A stretch of DNA of 60,403 bases from Clostridia bacterium (GCA_017409845.1 JAFQRY010000005.1:1-60403); one strand, 5' to 3'. Counted from the first letter of the stretch, positions 9,455 to 17,516 are shown. Program-made: numbers and translations. The notes: generated by a model from the letters alone, not told the origin.

Positions 9455-9483
9455 TTGACAAACAAGCGTATAATGTGTAAAAT
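9455..9483 (+). promoter_or_regulatory. Sigma-A promoter of IPSTG surface protein, with overlapping inverted repeat
   Basis: TTGACA at 9455-9460, 17-base spacer, TAAAAT at 9478-9483. CGCTTG-ACAAA-CAAGCG (9452-9468) is an inverted repeat overlapping the -35 box and could be an operator. Confidence 0.7.
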
Positions 9484-9499
9484 TGATAATGCACTCAAA

Positions 9500-9513
9500 T
9501 GACCGTACGGTCA
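9500..9513. promoter_or_regulatory. Perfect 14-bp palindrome, TetR-operator-like
   Basis: TGACCGTACGGTCA lies about 10-25 bases after the expected transcription start and 30 bases before the surface-protein start codon. GACCGnnCGGTC palindromes are typical operators of TetR-family repressors. No TetR gene is present in the window, so the cognate repressor would act in trans. Confidence 0.6.
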
Positions 9514-9542
9514 AAAATAATTTTAAAGGATGGTATTAAGAA

Positions 9543-10004
9543 ATGAAAAAGACAGTTTCCATGCTCCTTGCTGTTCTTATGGCAGCAATCGCAGTATGCA
9601 CTTTCGGCGTTTCAGCTTTCGCAGATGAAACAACAGCCGCAGCAGCAAATGATGATCCCGTTGATAACTTCGTAACAGAAGCACCCACAACTGCAGCTCC
9701 CACTACTGCAGCAGCAACAACCGCAGCAGCAACAACTGCAGCTCCCACTACTGCAGCTCCTTCAACAACAAAGAGCATTGCTGAAAAGCAGAGCGAGCTT
9801 GATGCAGAAGCAACAGTAACCCGTGACCCCAGCAAGCACTACATTGAAGACGATGAAACAACTGCAGCTCCCGCAACAACAAAGAAGCCTGCTAAGGTTG
9901 AGTCAAACATCCCCTCAACAGGTTCAACAGTTGTTCCCGTTGTCGCTCTTCTTGCTCTTGCAGCAGGCACAGTAGCAGTTGTTAAAACAAAGAAGGAAGA
10001 CTAA
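9543..10004 (+). CDS. Thr/Ala/Pro-rich surface protein with IPSTG sorting signal
   Basis: 153 residues. The signal peptide (1-26) ends near VSAFA. Residues 30-80 are low complexity (repeats of TTAAPTT and TTAAA), likely an extended or glycosylated cell-wall stalk. The C-terminus has IPSTG, a hydrophobic stretch (VVPVVALLALAAGTVAVV) and a charged tail KTKKED. That is the layout of a sortase substrate with an LPxTG-like variant motif. No sortase gene is in the window. It has its own promoter and a strong terminator, so it is monocistronic. Confidence 0.8.
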   Translation: MKKTVSMLLAVLMAAIAVCTFGVSAFADETTAAAANDDPVDNFVTEAPTTAAPTTAAATTAAATTAAPTTAAPSTTKSIAEKQSELDAEATVTRDPSKHYIEDDETTAAPATTKKPAKVESNIPSTGSTVVPVVALLALAAGTVAVVKTKKED

Positions 10005-10028
10005 TTAAATAAGTCATACCGAAATCAA

Positions 10029-10059
10029 ACCGCCGTGGCTGATGCTCCGGCGGTTTTTT
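10029..10059 (+). terminator. Rho-independent terminator of surface-protein gene
   Basis: ACCGCCG (10029-10035) pairs with CGGCGGT (10048-10054), followed by a T tract. Confidence 0.85.
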
Positions 10060-10147
10060 GTCGGCTTTTGGGGGACAACGCAGAGCAAACGGACATTATT
10101 GACTCGGCTCCTTCGTCTTTGGGTTCCTTTCGGAAGGAGCTTAAACT

Positions 10148-10227
10148 TTTTTGCGGAGCAATTATATTTTTCGGAGCGAAGCGACCCTTAACTTTTCACT
10201 TTTCATTTTTCACTCTTCATTTGTTAA
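10148..10227 (+). repeat. Dispersed intergenic repeat, copy 1
   Basis: About 80 bases almost identical to 13611-13690: TTTTTGCGGAGCAATTATAT, then a GGAGCGAAGCGACCC core, then a run of TTTTCAC/TTTTCAT words ending in TTGTTAA. Both copies are preceded by a GGCTCC...GGAGC stem region. It is non-coding and lies just upstream of a gene promoter in both places. Confidence 0.85.
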
Positions 10228-10235
10228 CAAATGCA

Positions 10236-10273
10236 CCCTTGATTTTATTTGCATTATATGATAAAATCAAGGG
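10236..10273 (+). promoter_or_regulatory. Palindromic promoter immediately before mltG, possible leaderless start
   Basis: A 12-bp perfect inverted repeat (10236-10247 with 10262-10273). TTGATT (10239-10244) and TAAAAT (10262-10267) are 17 bases apart, one in each arm, so the palindrome is itself a promoter. Transcription would begin at about the ATG (10275), and no Shine-Dalgarno sits at a usable distance, which suggests a leaderless message. Confidence 0.55.
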
Positions 10274-10274
10274 C

Positions 10275-11108
10275 ATGAAAAATTATAATGTAATTATAAA
10301 AAGAATATTGTCAATCCTGCTTGCGGCGGTTATGCTGTCAGCGGTAACGGGATGCTCAATCGGCAATGCCGACCCGCCCGAAAGCACGGTATCAACAACT
10401 TCAAATGTTGTGAGGGTAACATTCCCCGAGGGTACATCGGTAAGCCAGATTGCTCTTCTTCTTGAAGAAAACGGAGTTTGCCCTGCTGCGGATTTCATGG
10501 CGGAGGCAAATAATCCGCTTAATCTCGAAGGGTTTCCCTTTGAAATACCCAATCCCGAAGAGCGTGCATTTTTGTTGGAGGGTTATATTTTTCCCGACAC
10601 TTATGAATTTTACCGCAACGAGAGTGCGTCGTCCGCAATAAAAAGATTTCTTAAAAACTCGGCTCAGAAGCTTACCGAAGAAATTACGGCACGGTGCACC
10701 GAGCTTGGTTTCACCCTTGACGAAATTCTGATTCTTGCTTCGATAATTCAGGAGGAGGCGGGCGACCCTTCCGAAATGGGCAAGGTTTCATCCGTTCTTC
10801 ACAACCGACTTGAAAGCAGCTCATTCCCCAAGCTTCAATGCGATGTTGCTACCTTCTATCTCAGGGATTATGTGAAGCCCTATGTTGACGAAACGAGATA
10901 TGAAGTCCTTGTGGAGCTTTATAATACTTATAACTGCGAGGGGCTGCCTGCAGGTCCGATAACAAACAGCGGAATTGATGCGGTCATGGCGGCACTTTAT
11001 CCCGATGATACGGATTATTATTTCTTTGTCACAGATAATGACGGAGTTTATCATTATGCCGAAACATGGGACGAGCATGTTGAAAACTGCGATAAGGCAG
11101 GTCTCTGA
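10275..11108 (+). CDS. mltG: Endolytic murein transglycosylase MltG-like lipoprotein
   Basis: 277 residues from ATG 10275. The signal sequence ends in AVTGC, a lipobox, so the protein is lipid-anchored, whereas most MltG proteins have an N-terminal membrane helix. The YceG domain shows LEGYIFPDTYEF, ILASIIQEEAG (catalytic Glu), VLHNRL and LPAGPITNSG. The enzyme cuts nascent glycan strands at the membrane and so limits peptidoglycan chain length. It is shorter than typical members (about 340 or more residues), the loss being on the N-terminal side. A small leucine-rich lipoprotein follows 24 bases later and may be co-transcribed. Confidence 0.88.
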   Translation: MKNYNVIIKRILSILLAAVMLSAVTGCSIGNADPPESTVSTTSNVVRVTFPEGTSVSQIALLLEENGVCPAADFMAEANNPLNLEGFPFEIPNPEERAFLLEGYIFPDTYEFYRNESASSAIKRFLKNSAQKLTEEITARCTELGFTLDEILILASIIQEEAGDPSEMGKVSSVLHNRLESSSFPKLQCDVATFYLRDYVKPYVDETRYEVLVELYNTYNCEGLPAGPITNSGIDAVMAALYPDDTDYYFFVTDNDGVYHYAETWDEHVENCDKAGL

Positions 11109-11132
11109 TAAAAAACCGAAAGGAAGCTTACT

Positions 11133-11738
11133 ATGAAAAAAATTATTTCAGTTATTCTTGCTCTTGCAACGGTTATGATGCTTTTTGCTTCATGTGCCGT
11201 AAATAAAGATAAGGTTATCGTTTCGGGTAACTATACATATGTTGCCCTTGAGGATAACACCGCGAAAATCACCGCCTACAGCAGCTCGGAAAACCTTCTC
11301 GAGCTTGAAATCCCTTCGTCAATTGACGATATGACCGTTACCGTTATCGGTTCGGGCGCATTCAGCGGAGTTCAGACGATCGGTGCAGTTACTCTCCCCG
11401 ACACAATCACTCTTATCGAGGAAAACGCTTTCAAGGGCAGCTCGATCAAAAAGGCATATATGCACAGATGCTCGGCACTTACCGAAATTCAGCCCTTTGC
11501 ATTCTCAGAATGCCCTGAGCTTGTTCAGGCTACTCTTCCGAGAAGCCTTGAAACAATCGGCGAAAGAGCCTTCCATTACTGCGGAAAGCTTAAGGTTGTC
11601 AATTTCAGCGGCGATACGGCAAATATCCATGAATTTGCATTTGATGCATCGCCCGAAGTCAAGATTTATGCAAAAGCAGATGCAAAGAATGTTATCGCAT
11701 TTGCGGAAAACTACGGAATCGAGCTTTCAAAATCATAA
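11133..11738 (+). CDS. Small leucine-rich-repeat (BspA-type) lipoprotein
   Basis: 201 residues, GAAAGGAAG upstream. The N-terminus ends LFASC (lipobox). Residues about 60-180 are LRR_5-type repeats of the form 'aFsgv..i..vtLPdtit.Ieenaf'. Such proteins are surface-exposed scaffolds. A terminator follows. Confidence 0.85.
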   Translation: MKKIISVILALATVMMLFASCAVNKDKVIVSGNYTYVALEDNTAKITAYSSSENLLELEIPSSIDDMTVTVIGSGAFSGVQTIGAVTLPDTITLIEENAFKGSSIKKAYMHRCSALTEIQPFAFSECPELVQATLPRSLETIGERAFHYCGKLKVVNFSGDTANIHEFAFDASPEVKIYAKADAKNVIAFAENYGIELSKS

Positions 11739-11746
11739 AAGAAACG

Positions 11747-11778
11747 GAGCTGTTCACTGAACAGCTCCATATTTTTAA
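11747..11778 (+). terminator. Rho-independent terminator between convergent genes
   Basis: GGAGCTGTTC (11747-11756) pairs with GAACAGCTCC (11760-11769), then ATATTTTT. It overlaps the stop codon of the convergent galactosidase gene. Confidence 0.8.
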
Positions 11779-13493
11779 TCTATAAATATAATTCCCGAGG
11801 TCGGCACATTGATTTCTTCAATCGGTGTGCCGATTTTTCCTTCTGAAATCACTTTGCCCGTGCAGCTGACAACCTTATAATTTTTGCCGCATGCATCCTT
11901 GATGATAAGTGAGCTGTGCATGGAGGCATTGATTGCAGCCGCTTTTTCTGTTGCCGCAGCAACAACGGGATTGGTGAACGAAAGCGTAACGGACTTGTTT
12001 CCGAGGGTTGAGCAGGCGGTGCTGTAGTTTGATTCAGGATTTTTTGCGGTCAGTCTGCCGTCAAGAAGAACATCTCTCCATTCCTTCCAGAAAGAAATGT
12101 AGAATTTCAGCATTTCATAGTGTTCCTTCGGGAGCTTATCAATACGCATCGAAACCTGAGGAACGCCGAAAATAATGCTTGCAAACTGTAAAGCGGCGTT
12201 TTCAGGAGTGTCGTCGGGATTCCACATAATCATATCTGAATGCACGGCGGTTTTGCCCGAGGTCAGGCGAAGATTGATAATACCGATGCGGTTTCTGAGT
12301 GCGTCACACGGGCAGTCGCCTACACGGAGCATGTTGCCGTATTTGCGGATTGAAGGGCCAACATATGATTGACGGAATTCAATCATAATATCGGGATTGA
12401 TTGCGATAAGCGAAGCCTTTATTTCGCTCATAAGAGCGTGAATTGCATCTTCGAGCGACTGATAATCACGCTTTTCGTCATGCTCAAGAGATTTGCCTTT
12501 GAGAATAAATGAATCAATGAAATCGAGCTTCAGACCGTCAAGATTCCACTCCTCAACCGCTTTTTTATAAATCGAAACAAGATATTTGCGAACCTTTTTA
12601 TATCTCGGATCAAGACCGAAAAAGGTTTTGTCATCGCCCGAACCTTCGAGAAACATCCCCTCAAATTCCTTGAATTTTTCTGTGTATTTGCCCATAAACG
12701 GCACTGAATACCAGAGGATAACCTTCATGCCGATATCGTGTATTTTTTCAACAAGCTCAGCCATATCGCCTATTTTTTGGGGAGCAACCTGCCAGTCGCC
12801 GCAGTAGGCATAGCCTCTGCTGTTGTTGTCGGTCTGCCAGCCGTCGTCGATAATAACGGTTTCAAGACCGATTTCCTTTGAAGCCTTGCACTCTTTGATA
12901 ATTTCGTCTTTATCAAGCATCTGATGGAAGCTGTACCAAAGCGAATCCATAGGCATTTTTGCACTTTCGGGCACACGGGCAGGCTTATATCCGCATTCAT
13001 TTTCCCACCAGTCGGCGGTGTCATAAATGCTGTCGTAAAACGGGATTTCACGCATATCGAGTCTTACCGTTGCGGTGTAGCGGTCGGTCTGTGCCGTGGG
13101 CTTTGTGAAAAATTCGATTTCACAGTCGAGCAAAGCGTTTTCCTCGCAGATGCCCGTCCTTATGCTTATGGGAGTGTCAACATCCGAAACGGCGATGCAG
13201 AGCTTATTGCTGCCTTCGTTTGAGATGATTGACTGCACGGGCATCCATGACGCAAGGCGTGACTGAAGGGTGAGCTTGCTCCAGTCAACCGCAAGGGTGT
13301 GGATGTTGAGCAGGGACGGATTCCATGTGGAGTAACAGCCTGCCGCACTGAAAAACCACCTTATAAAAAACGGCTCCGGGATTTCGGGCGAGGGCAAGGT
13401 CATATCAACGGTGAGATAAAGAATGTCACCGATTTTGTTTTCGGTAAGGCTGAATGAGGCGCTTTTATTTCCGCCTGAAATTGTGAATTTCAT
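11775..13493 (-). CDS. Alpha-galactosidase-like glycoside hydrolase (GH36 type)
   Basis: 572 residues, AAAGGAC upstream. The central TIM barrel (about 180-480) shows VIIDDGWQTD, GMKVILWYSVPF, LDGLKLDFIDSF (nucleophile Asp) and RVGDCPCD (acid/base Asp region), as in GH36 and the melibiase clan. There is no signal peptide, so it acts inside the cell on imported oligosaccharides. The gene stands alone on the minus strand, with its promoter probably in the intergenic region that also carries repeat copy 2. Family assignment is firm, exact linkage specificity is not. Confidence 0.87.
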   Translation of the reverse strand: MKFTISGGNKSASFSLTENKIGDILYLTVDMTLPSPEIPEPFFIRWFFSAAGCYSTWNPSLLNIHTLAVDWSKLTLQSRLASWMPVQSIISNEGSNKLCIAVSDVDTPISIRTGICEENALLDCEIEFFTKPTAQTDRYTATVRLDMREIPFYDSIYDTADWWENECGYKPARVPESAKMPMDSLWYSFHQMLDKDEIIKECKASKEIGLETVIIDDGWQTDNNSRGYAYCGDWQVAPQKIGDMAELVEKIHDIGMKVILWYSVPFMGKYTEKFKEFEGMFLEGSGDDKTFFGLDPRYKKVRKYLVSIYKKAVEEWNLDGLKLDFIDSFILKGKSLEHDEKRDYQSLEDAIHALMSEIKASLIAINPDIMIEFRQSYVGPSIRKYGNMLRVGDCPCDALRNRIGIINLRLTSGKTAVHSDMIMWNPDDTPENAALQFASIIFGVPQVSMRIDKLPKEHYEMLKFYISFWKEWRDVLLDGRLTAKNPESNYSTACSTLGNKSVTLSFTNPVVAAATEKAAAINASMHSSLIIKDACGKNYKVVSCTGKVISEGKIGTPIEEINVPTSGIIFID

Positions 13494-13610
13494 AACAAAA
13501 GTCCTTTCGTTTAAGGATGAGTTGATTATATTTTTATCAGCATTTGGTTTTTGCTGTTTCGGCTCCCTCTTGAGGGAGCTGTCACGGAGTGACTGAGGGA
13601 GTTTAAGCGA

Positions 13611-13690
13611 TTTTTGCGGAGCAATTATATTTTTCGGAGCGAAGCGACCCTTAACTTTTCACTTTTCATTTTTCGCTCTTCACTTGTTAA
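13611..13690 (+). repeat. Dispersed intergenic repeat, copy 2
   Basis: Near-identical to 10148-10227. Here it is preceded by a hairpin-rich segment (13561-13600, GGCTCCCTC.. and ..GAGGGAG words around GTCACGGAGTGAC). It fills much of the 301-base gap between the galactosidase and ybaK-like genes. Confidence 0.85.
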
Positions 13691-13734
13691 TCAAAGTATA
13701 CTATTTTTAATCCGTTAAATCAATACCGTTTGTC

Positions 13735-13763
13735 TTTACTTTCAGGATTGTTTGTTGTATAAT
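13735..13763 (+). promoter_or_regulatory. Sigma-A promoter of ybaK-like gene
   Basis: TTTACT (13735-13740), 17-base spacer, TATAAT (13758-13763), 31 bases before the start codon. Confidence 0.7.
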
Positions 13764-13794
13764 TCGGGTATATTCAATATTACGGAGGCGGACT

Positions 13795-14262
13795 ATGGCA
13801 TTCTCAAAAGCAAAAGAGCACCTTGAAAAATACGGCATGGGCGGCAGGGTTATGGAATTTGATGTTTCATCTGCAACCGTGGGGGAAGCGGCAAAGGCGG
13901 TCGGAAGCAGTGAGGGCGAAATTGCAAAAACTCTTTCGTTTATCGTTGATGAAAAGCCGATTCTTATTGTTGTTGCGGGTGACTGCAAGATAGATAACGC
14001 AAAATACAAGGCGTATTTTCATGCAAAAGCAAAAATGATTCCGTTTGAAGCTGTTGAAGAATTAATCGGTCATGCCGTCGGCGGAGTCTGCCCCTTCGGG
14101 ATAAATGAAGGTGTTGAGGTTTATCTTGATGAGTCGCTCAAAAGATTTGAGATTGTTTATCCCGCCTGCGGAAGCTCAAACAGTGCGGTGAAGCTCAACA
14201 TCGAAGAGCTTGAAAAAACATCTGAATTCAAGTGCTGGATTGATGTTTGTAAAATGATGTGA
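13795..14262 (+). CDS. YbaK/EbsC-type aminoacyl-tRNA deacylase
   Basis: 155 residues, CGGAGGCGG upstream. It has the YbaK/ProX domain: TLSFIVDEKPILIVVAGD with the conserved Lys-Thr ahead of it, and GGVCPFG near residue 100. Members hydrolyse mischarged tRNA, such as Cys-tRNA(Pro) or Ala-tRNA(Pro), in the cytoplasm. It is monocistronic, with its own promoter and terminator. Substrate preference cannot be told from sequence by eye. Confidence 0.9.
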   Translation: MAFSKAKEHLEKYGMGGRVMEFDVSSATVGEAAKAVGSSEGEIAKTLSFIVDEKPILIVVAGDCKIDNAKYKAYFHAKAKMIPFEAVEELIGHAVGGVCPFGINEGVEVYLDESLKRFEIVYPACGSSNSAVKLNIEELEKTSEFKCWIDVCKMM

Positions 14263-14267
14263 ACATA

Positions 14268-14301
14268 ATACGGCGGTTCAATGGAATCGCCGTATTTTTT
14301 T
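14268..14301 (+). terminator. Rho-independent terminator
   Basis: ATACGGCG (14268-14275) pairs with CGCCGTAT (14288-14295), followed by a T tract. Confidence 0.85.
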
Positions 14302-14346
14302 ATACCTGCTCCCTTAAAATTTTACGGTTATTTCAATAATTATTCA

Positions 14347-14375
14347 TTGCCATAGAAAATAACTCGTGATATAAT
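14347..14375 (+). promoter_or_regulatory. Sigma-A promoter of uxuA cluster
   Basis: TTGCCA (14347-14352), 17-base spacer, TATAAT (14370-14375). Confidence 0.75.
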
Positions 14376-14418
14376 TTGAATGTATCAATGCAAAAGATTT
14401 AATCAGGAGGAAAAAAAC

Positions 14419-15465
14419 ATGAAAATGTCATTCCGCTGGTATGGCGAATCAGATCCCATTTCGCTCGAATATATCCGTCAGATTCCCAATATGAGAAGCA
14501 TAGTAAGTGCGGTTTATGATGTTAAGCCCGGTGAAGTCTGGCCCGAAGAAAGCCTTGCAAAAATGAAAAAGCAGTGTGATGATAACGGCCTTGTTTTTGA
14601 TGTTGTTGAGTCAATTCCCGTGCATGAGGATATCAAGCTCGGCAGGGGCGAGGTTGATAAGCTTATTGATGTTTATTGCGAAAATATCCGCCGCTGTGCA
14701 AAATACGGCGTTAAGTGCGTAACATATAATTTTATGCCCGTTTTTGACTGGACACGCACTCAGCTTGATAAAAAAGCTCCCGACGGCTCAACAAGCCTTG
14801 TTATGTATTGGGAGCAGATGAAGGGTCTTGACCCTCTCAAGGATGATATCCACCTTCCCGGCTGGGATTCAAGCTACACCCAGGATGAGGTCCGTGAGCT
14901 TATCAATGCCTACGGTGAAATCGGCGAAGAAGGTCTCTGGAAAAATCTTGAAAAGTTCCTCAAAAAGGTTATTCCCGTTGCCGAGGAATGCGGCGTGAGA
15001 ATGGCAATTCATCCCGACGACCCCCCGTATCCCATTTTCGGCATTCCCAGAATCATCACCAACGAAGAAAATCTTGACAGAATGCTTGCAATCGTTGACT
15101 CTCCCGCAAACAGCCTTTGCCTTTGCACGGGTTCACTCGGCTGTGCCGCATCAAACGATGTTGTTGCAATGGTGCGTAAATACAGTGCGGCAGACAGAAT
15201 TGCATTCATGCACATAAGAAACATCCTTATCATGCCTGACGGCAGTTTTGAAGAAAGCGGACATCTTTCAAAGTGCGGCAGCCTTGATATGTATGAGGTT
15301 ACGAAGGCACTTGTTGAAACAGGCTTTGACGGCTATGTAAGACCCGACCACGGCAGAATGATCTGGGGTGAAACGGGCAAACCCGGTTACGGACTCTATG
15401 ACCGTGCACTCGGTGCAGCCTATATCAACGGACTTTTTGAGGCTTGCGAGAAGGCTGATGCGTAA
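14419..15465 (+). CDS. uxuA: Mannonate dehydratase
   Basis: 348 residues from ATG 14419, behind AGGAGG; an upstream in-frame ATG at 14380 overlaps the promoter. Full-length UxuA match: MKMSFRWYG start, VESIPVHEDIKLG, YNFMPVFDWTRT, MAIHPDDPP, LCLCTGSLG, FMHIRNI and DGYVRPDHGRMIWGE. It dehydrates D-mannonate to 2-keto-3-deoxygluconate in the cytoplasm. With the downstream eda and kdgK genes it makes the last three steps of hexuronate breakdown (glucuronate to pyruvate plus glyceraldehyde-3-phosphate). The upstream isomerase and reductase (uxaC, uxuB) are not in the window. Confidence 0.96.
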   Translation: MKMSFRWYGESDPISLEYIRQIPNMRSIVSAVYDVKPGEVWPEESLAKMKKQCDDNGLVFDVVESIPVHEDIKLGRGEVDKLIDVYCENIRRCAKYGVKCVTYNFMPVFDWTRTQLDKKAPDGSTSLVMYWEQMKGLDPLKDDIHLPGWDSSYTQDEVRELINAYGEIGEEGLWKNLEKFLKKVIPVAEECGVRMAIHPDDPPYPIFGIPRIITNEENLDRMLAIVDSPANSLCLCTGSLGCAASNDVVAMVRKYSAADRIAFMHIRNILIMPDGSFEESGHLSKCGSLDMYEVTKALVETGFDGYVRPDHGRMIWGETGKPGYGLYDRALGAAYINGLFEACEKADA

Positions 15466-15482
15466 TTAAAGAGGTGTTGGGA

Positions 15483-15686
15483 ATGTCGAAATACTATTTT
15501 GCAATAAGAATGGCGTTGTGTAGTTTCGGCTCAGTGCTTGTTTGTATATCTCTTGTCTACTGCAAAATGACCGGATACAAGAATATCGGTGACGGGTTCC
15601 CTTACTTTTTAGTGCTTTTTGCGGTTATTGCTTTAGTTTTCGGAATAACAGCAATTATACTGTTTAAAAGAGCAAAGAAGAAATAA
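15483..15686 (+). CDS. Small two-span membrane protein
   Basis: 67 residues from ATG 15483 (AAAGAGGTG seven bases upstream; GTG 15474 is less likely). Two hydrophobic helices (about 8-25 and 42-60) are followed by a KRAKKK tail. No known family is recognised. It lies inside the uronate cluster, 17 bases after uxuA, so is probably co-transcribed, but nothing shows a role in that pathway. Confidence 0.6.
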   Translation: MSKYYFAIRMALCSFGSVLVCISLVYCKMTGYKNIGDGFPYFLVLFAVIALVFGITAIILFKRAKKK

Positions 15687-15758
15687 GTAGGGCGGCTTGC
15701 CCACAAGCCGCCGCAGGTAACAACGGTTTTTCGGCGGGATGAGGGCATCCCGCCCTAC
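15687..15758. repeat. REP-like double palindrome
   Basis: Two GC-rich hairpins (15691-15712 and 15733-15754) lie in opposite orientation, bounded by GTAGGGCGG and its inverse CCGCCCTAC. The right-hand half matches the single elements at 22887-22915 and 60186-60211 (core GTAGGGCGGGATG). It sits between the small membrane protein gene and eda. Confidence 0.8.
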
Positions 15759-15787
15759 ACTATAAAAAATAACTCAGGAGAATTTTT

Positions 15788-16429
15788 ATGAATCAGATTT
15801 CAGAAAAAATAATGTCAATCGGCGTTGTGCCGGTTATTAAGTTGAATAACCCCGAGAGAGATTCCGTTGCTCTTGCAAAGGCTCTCGTTGAAGGCGGAGT
15901 ACCCGTTGCAGAGGTAACCTTCCGTGCAGCAGGTGCGGCAACCGCAATAAAGCTTATGAGCGAAAATGTTCCCGAAATGCTCGTCGGTGCAGGCACGGTG
16001 CTCACAACCGCACAGGTTGATGAAGCAATCGCCGCAGGTGCAAAATTCATTGTAACTCCCGGTCTTGATGAAGAAATTGTTAAGTATTGCCAGAGCAAGG
16101 ATGTTCCCATCTATGCAGGCTGCACCACTCCCACCGACTATCACACAGCTTACAGACTCGGTCTTGATGTGCTTAAATTCTTCCCTGCAGAGCAGAGCGG
16201 CGGTCTTGCAAAAATCAAGGCAATGAGTGCTCCCTTCCCTATGTTCAAGGTTATGCCTACGGGCGGTATTTCGCTTAAGAATCTCGGCGAATATCTTTCA
16301 TGCCCCGTTATTGCGGCTTGCGGCGGCTCATATATGGTAACCGCAGACCTCATTGACAATCAGAAGTGGGATGAAATCATCGACCTTTGCAAGCAGTCGG
16401 TTGAAATTGTTAAGGAGGCAAGAAAATAA
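15788..16429 (+). CDS. eda: KDPG/KHG aldolase
   Basis: 213 residues, AGGAG upstream. A small TIM-barrel class I aldolase: EVTFR (catalytic Glu), VGAGTVLT, GCTTPTDY, DVLKFFPAE (Schiff-base Lys) and MPTGGISL. It splits 2-keto-3-deoxy-6-phosphogluconate to pyruvate and glyceraldehyde-3-phosphate. Its stop overlaps the kdgK start (TAATG), showing translational coupling. Confidence 0.95.
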   Translation: MNQISEKIMSIGVVPVIKLNNPERDSVALAKALVEGGVPVAEVTFRAAGAATAIKLMSENVPEMLVGAGTVLTTAQVDEAIAAGAKFIVTPGLDEEIVKYCQSKDVPIYAGCTTPTDYHTAYRLGLDVLKFFPAEQSGGLAKIKAMSAPFPMFKVMPTGGISLKNLGEYLSCPVIAACGGSYMVTADLIDNQKWDEIIDLCKQSVEIVKEARK

Positions 16430-17451
16430 TGGCAAGAGTAGTAACCTTCGGCGAAATCATGCTTCGCCTTGCACCCAACGGATATTACCGTTTCTTTCAG
16501 GATGACCAGCTTCAGGCTACCTTCGGCGGCGGTGAAGCGAATGTTTCCGTTTCACTTGCAAACTACGGCTTTGATTCCGCATTCGTAACAAAGCTTCCTG
16601 CCCATGCAATCGGTCAGGCGGCTGTAAATTCACTCCGCTATTTCGGCGTTGACACCTCAAAAATTGTCAGAGGCGGCGACAGAGTAGGTATTTATTTTCT
16701 TGAAAAGGGTGCATCGCAGAGAGGCAGCGTGTGCATCTATGACAGAGCACATTCCGCAATTCAGGAAGCAGACCCTTCGGATTTCGACTGGGATGCAATC
16801 TTTGAAGGTGCAGACTGGTTCCATTTCACGGGAATCACTCCCGCACTCGGTGCAAATCTTGTTGAAATCTGCAAGCAGGCTTGTGTTGCCGCAAAGGCAA
16901 AGGGTGTTAAGATTTCCTGCGACCTCAACTACAGAGGCAAGCTCTGGACAAGAGCAGAGGCAAGAGAGGCTATGAGCGAGCTTTGCAAATATGTTGATGT
17001 CTGCATCTCAAACGAAGAGGATGCAAAGGATGTTTTCGGCATCGAGGCTGAAAACACAGATATTTACGGCGGCAAGCTCAATAAAGAGGGCTATAAGTCA
17101 GTTGCAAAGCAGCTTGCTGATAAGTTCGGCTTTGAAAAGGTTGCGATTACTCTCAGAACATCAATTTCAGCAAGTGACAACGACTGGGCAGGCATGCTTT
17201 ATGACGGTGAAAATTATTGCTTCTCGAAGGAATATCACCTTCATATTGTTGACCGTGTAGGCGGCGGCGACAGCTTCGGCGGCGGACTTATTTATGCTCT
17301 TCTTTCGGGCAAGGATACTCAGGAAGCAATCGAGTTTGCGGTTGCGGCTTCGGCACTCAAGCATTCTGTTGAGGGCGACTTCAACAGAGTCAGCGTTGCA
17401 GAGGTTGAAAAGCTCGCAGGCGGCGACGGCTCAGGCAGAGTTCAGAGATAA
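16429..17451 (+). CDS. kdgK: 2-keto-3-deoxygluconate kinase (PfkB family)
   Basis: 340 residues, coupled to eda by a one-base overlap. PfkB marks are FGGGEANVSVSLANYG, the SCDLNYRGKLW stretch seen in KdgK proteins, and DRVGGGDSFGGG (anion hole and catalytic Asp). It phosphorylates the UxuA product to give the Eda substrate. It is the last gene of the cluster and is followed by a 20-bp-stem terminator. Confidence 0.94.
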   Translation: MARVVTFGEIMLRLAPNGYYRFFQDDQLQATFGGGEANVSVSLANYGFDSAFVTKLPAHAIGQAAVNSLRYFGVDTSKIVRGGDRVGIYFLEKGASQRGSVCIYDRAHSAIQEADPSDFDWDAIFEGADWFHFTGITPALGANLVEICKQACVAAKAKGVKISCDLNYRGKLWTRAEAREAMSELCKYVDVCISNEEDAKDVFGIEAENTDIYGGKLNKEGYKSVAKQLADKFGFEKVAITLRTSISASDNDWAGMLYDGENYCFSKEYHLHIVDRVGGGDSFGGGLIYALLSGKDTQEAIEFAVAASALKHSVEGDFNRVSVAEVEKLAGGDGSGRVQR

Positions 17452-17464
17452 AAAGGTTAAAATC

Positions 17465-17515
17465 AATGCCCCGTGAAAAAATGCAACGCATTTTTTCACG
17501 GGGCATTATAATTTT
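17465..17515. terminator. Bidirectional terminator
   Basis: A perfect 20-bp stem (17465-17484/17488-17507) contains A/T runs on both sides, so it can end kdgK on + and the 112-residue gene on -. Confidence 0.85.
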
Positions 17516-17516
17516 A

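Noticed and set aside
9660-9770. Short tandem repeats as a possible CRISPR or VNTR locus
   Set aside because: They are in-frame Thr/Ala codons of a surface-protein stalk, with no unique spacers. No CRISPR array is seen anywhere in the window.
13600-13690. Riboswitch upstream of the ybaK-like gene
   Set aside because: The conserved part is a copy of the dispersed repeat also found before mltG and lies upstream of the promoter, so is not in the leader RNA.
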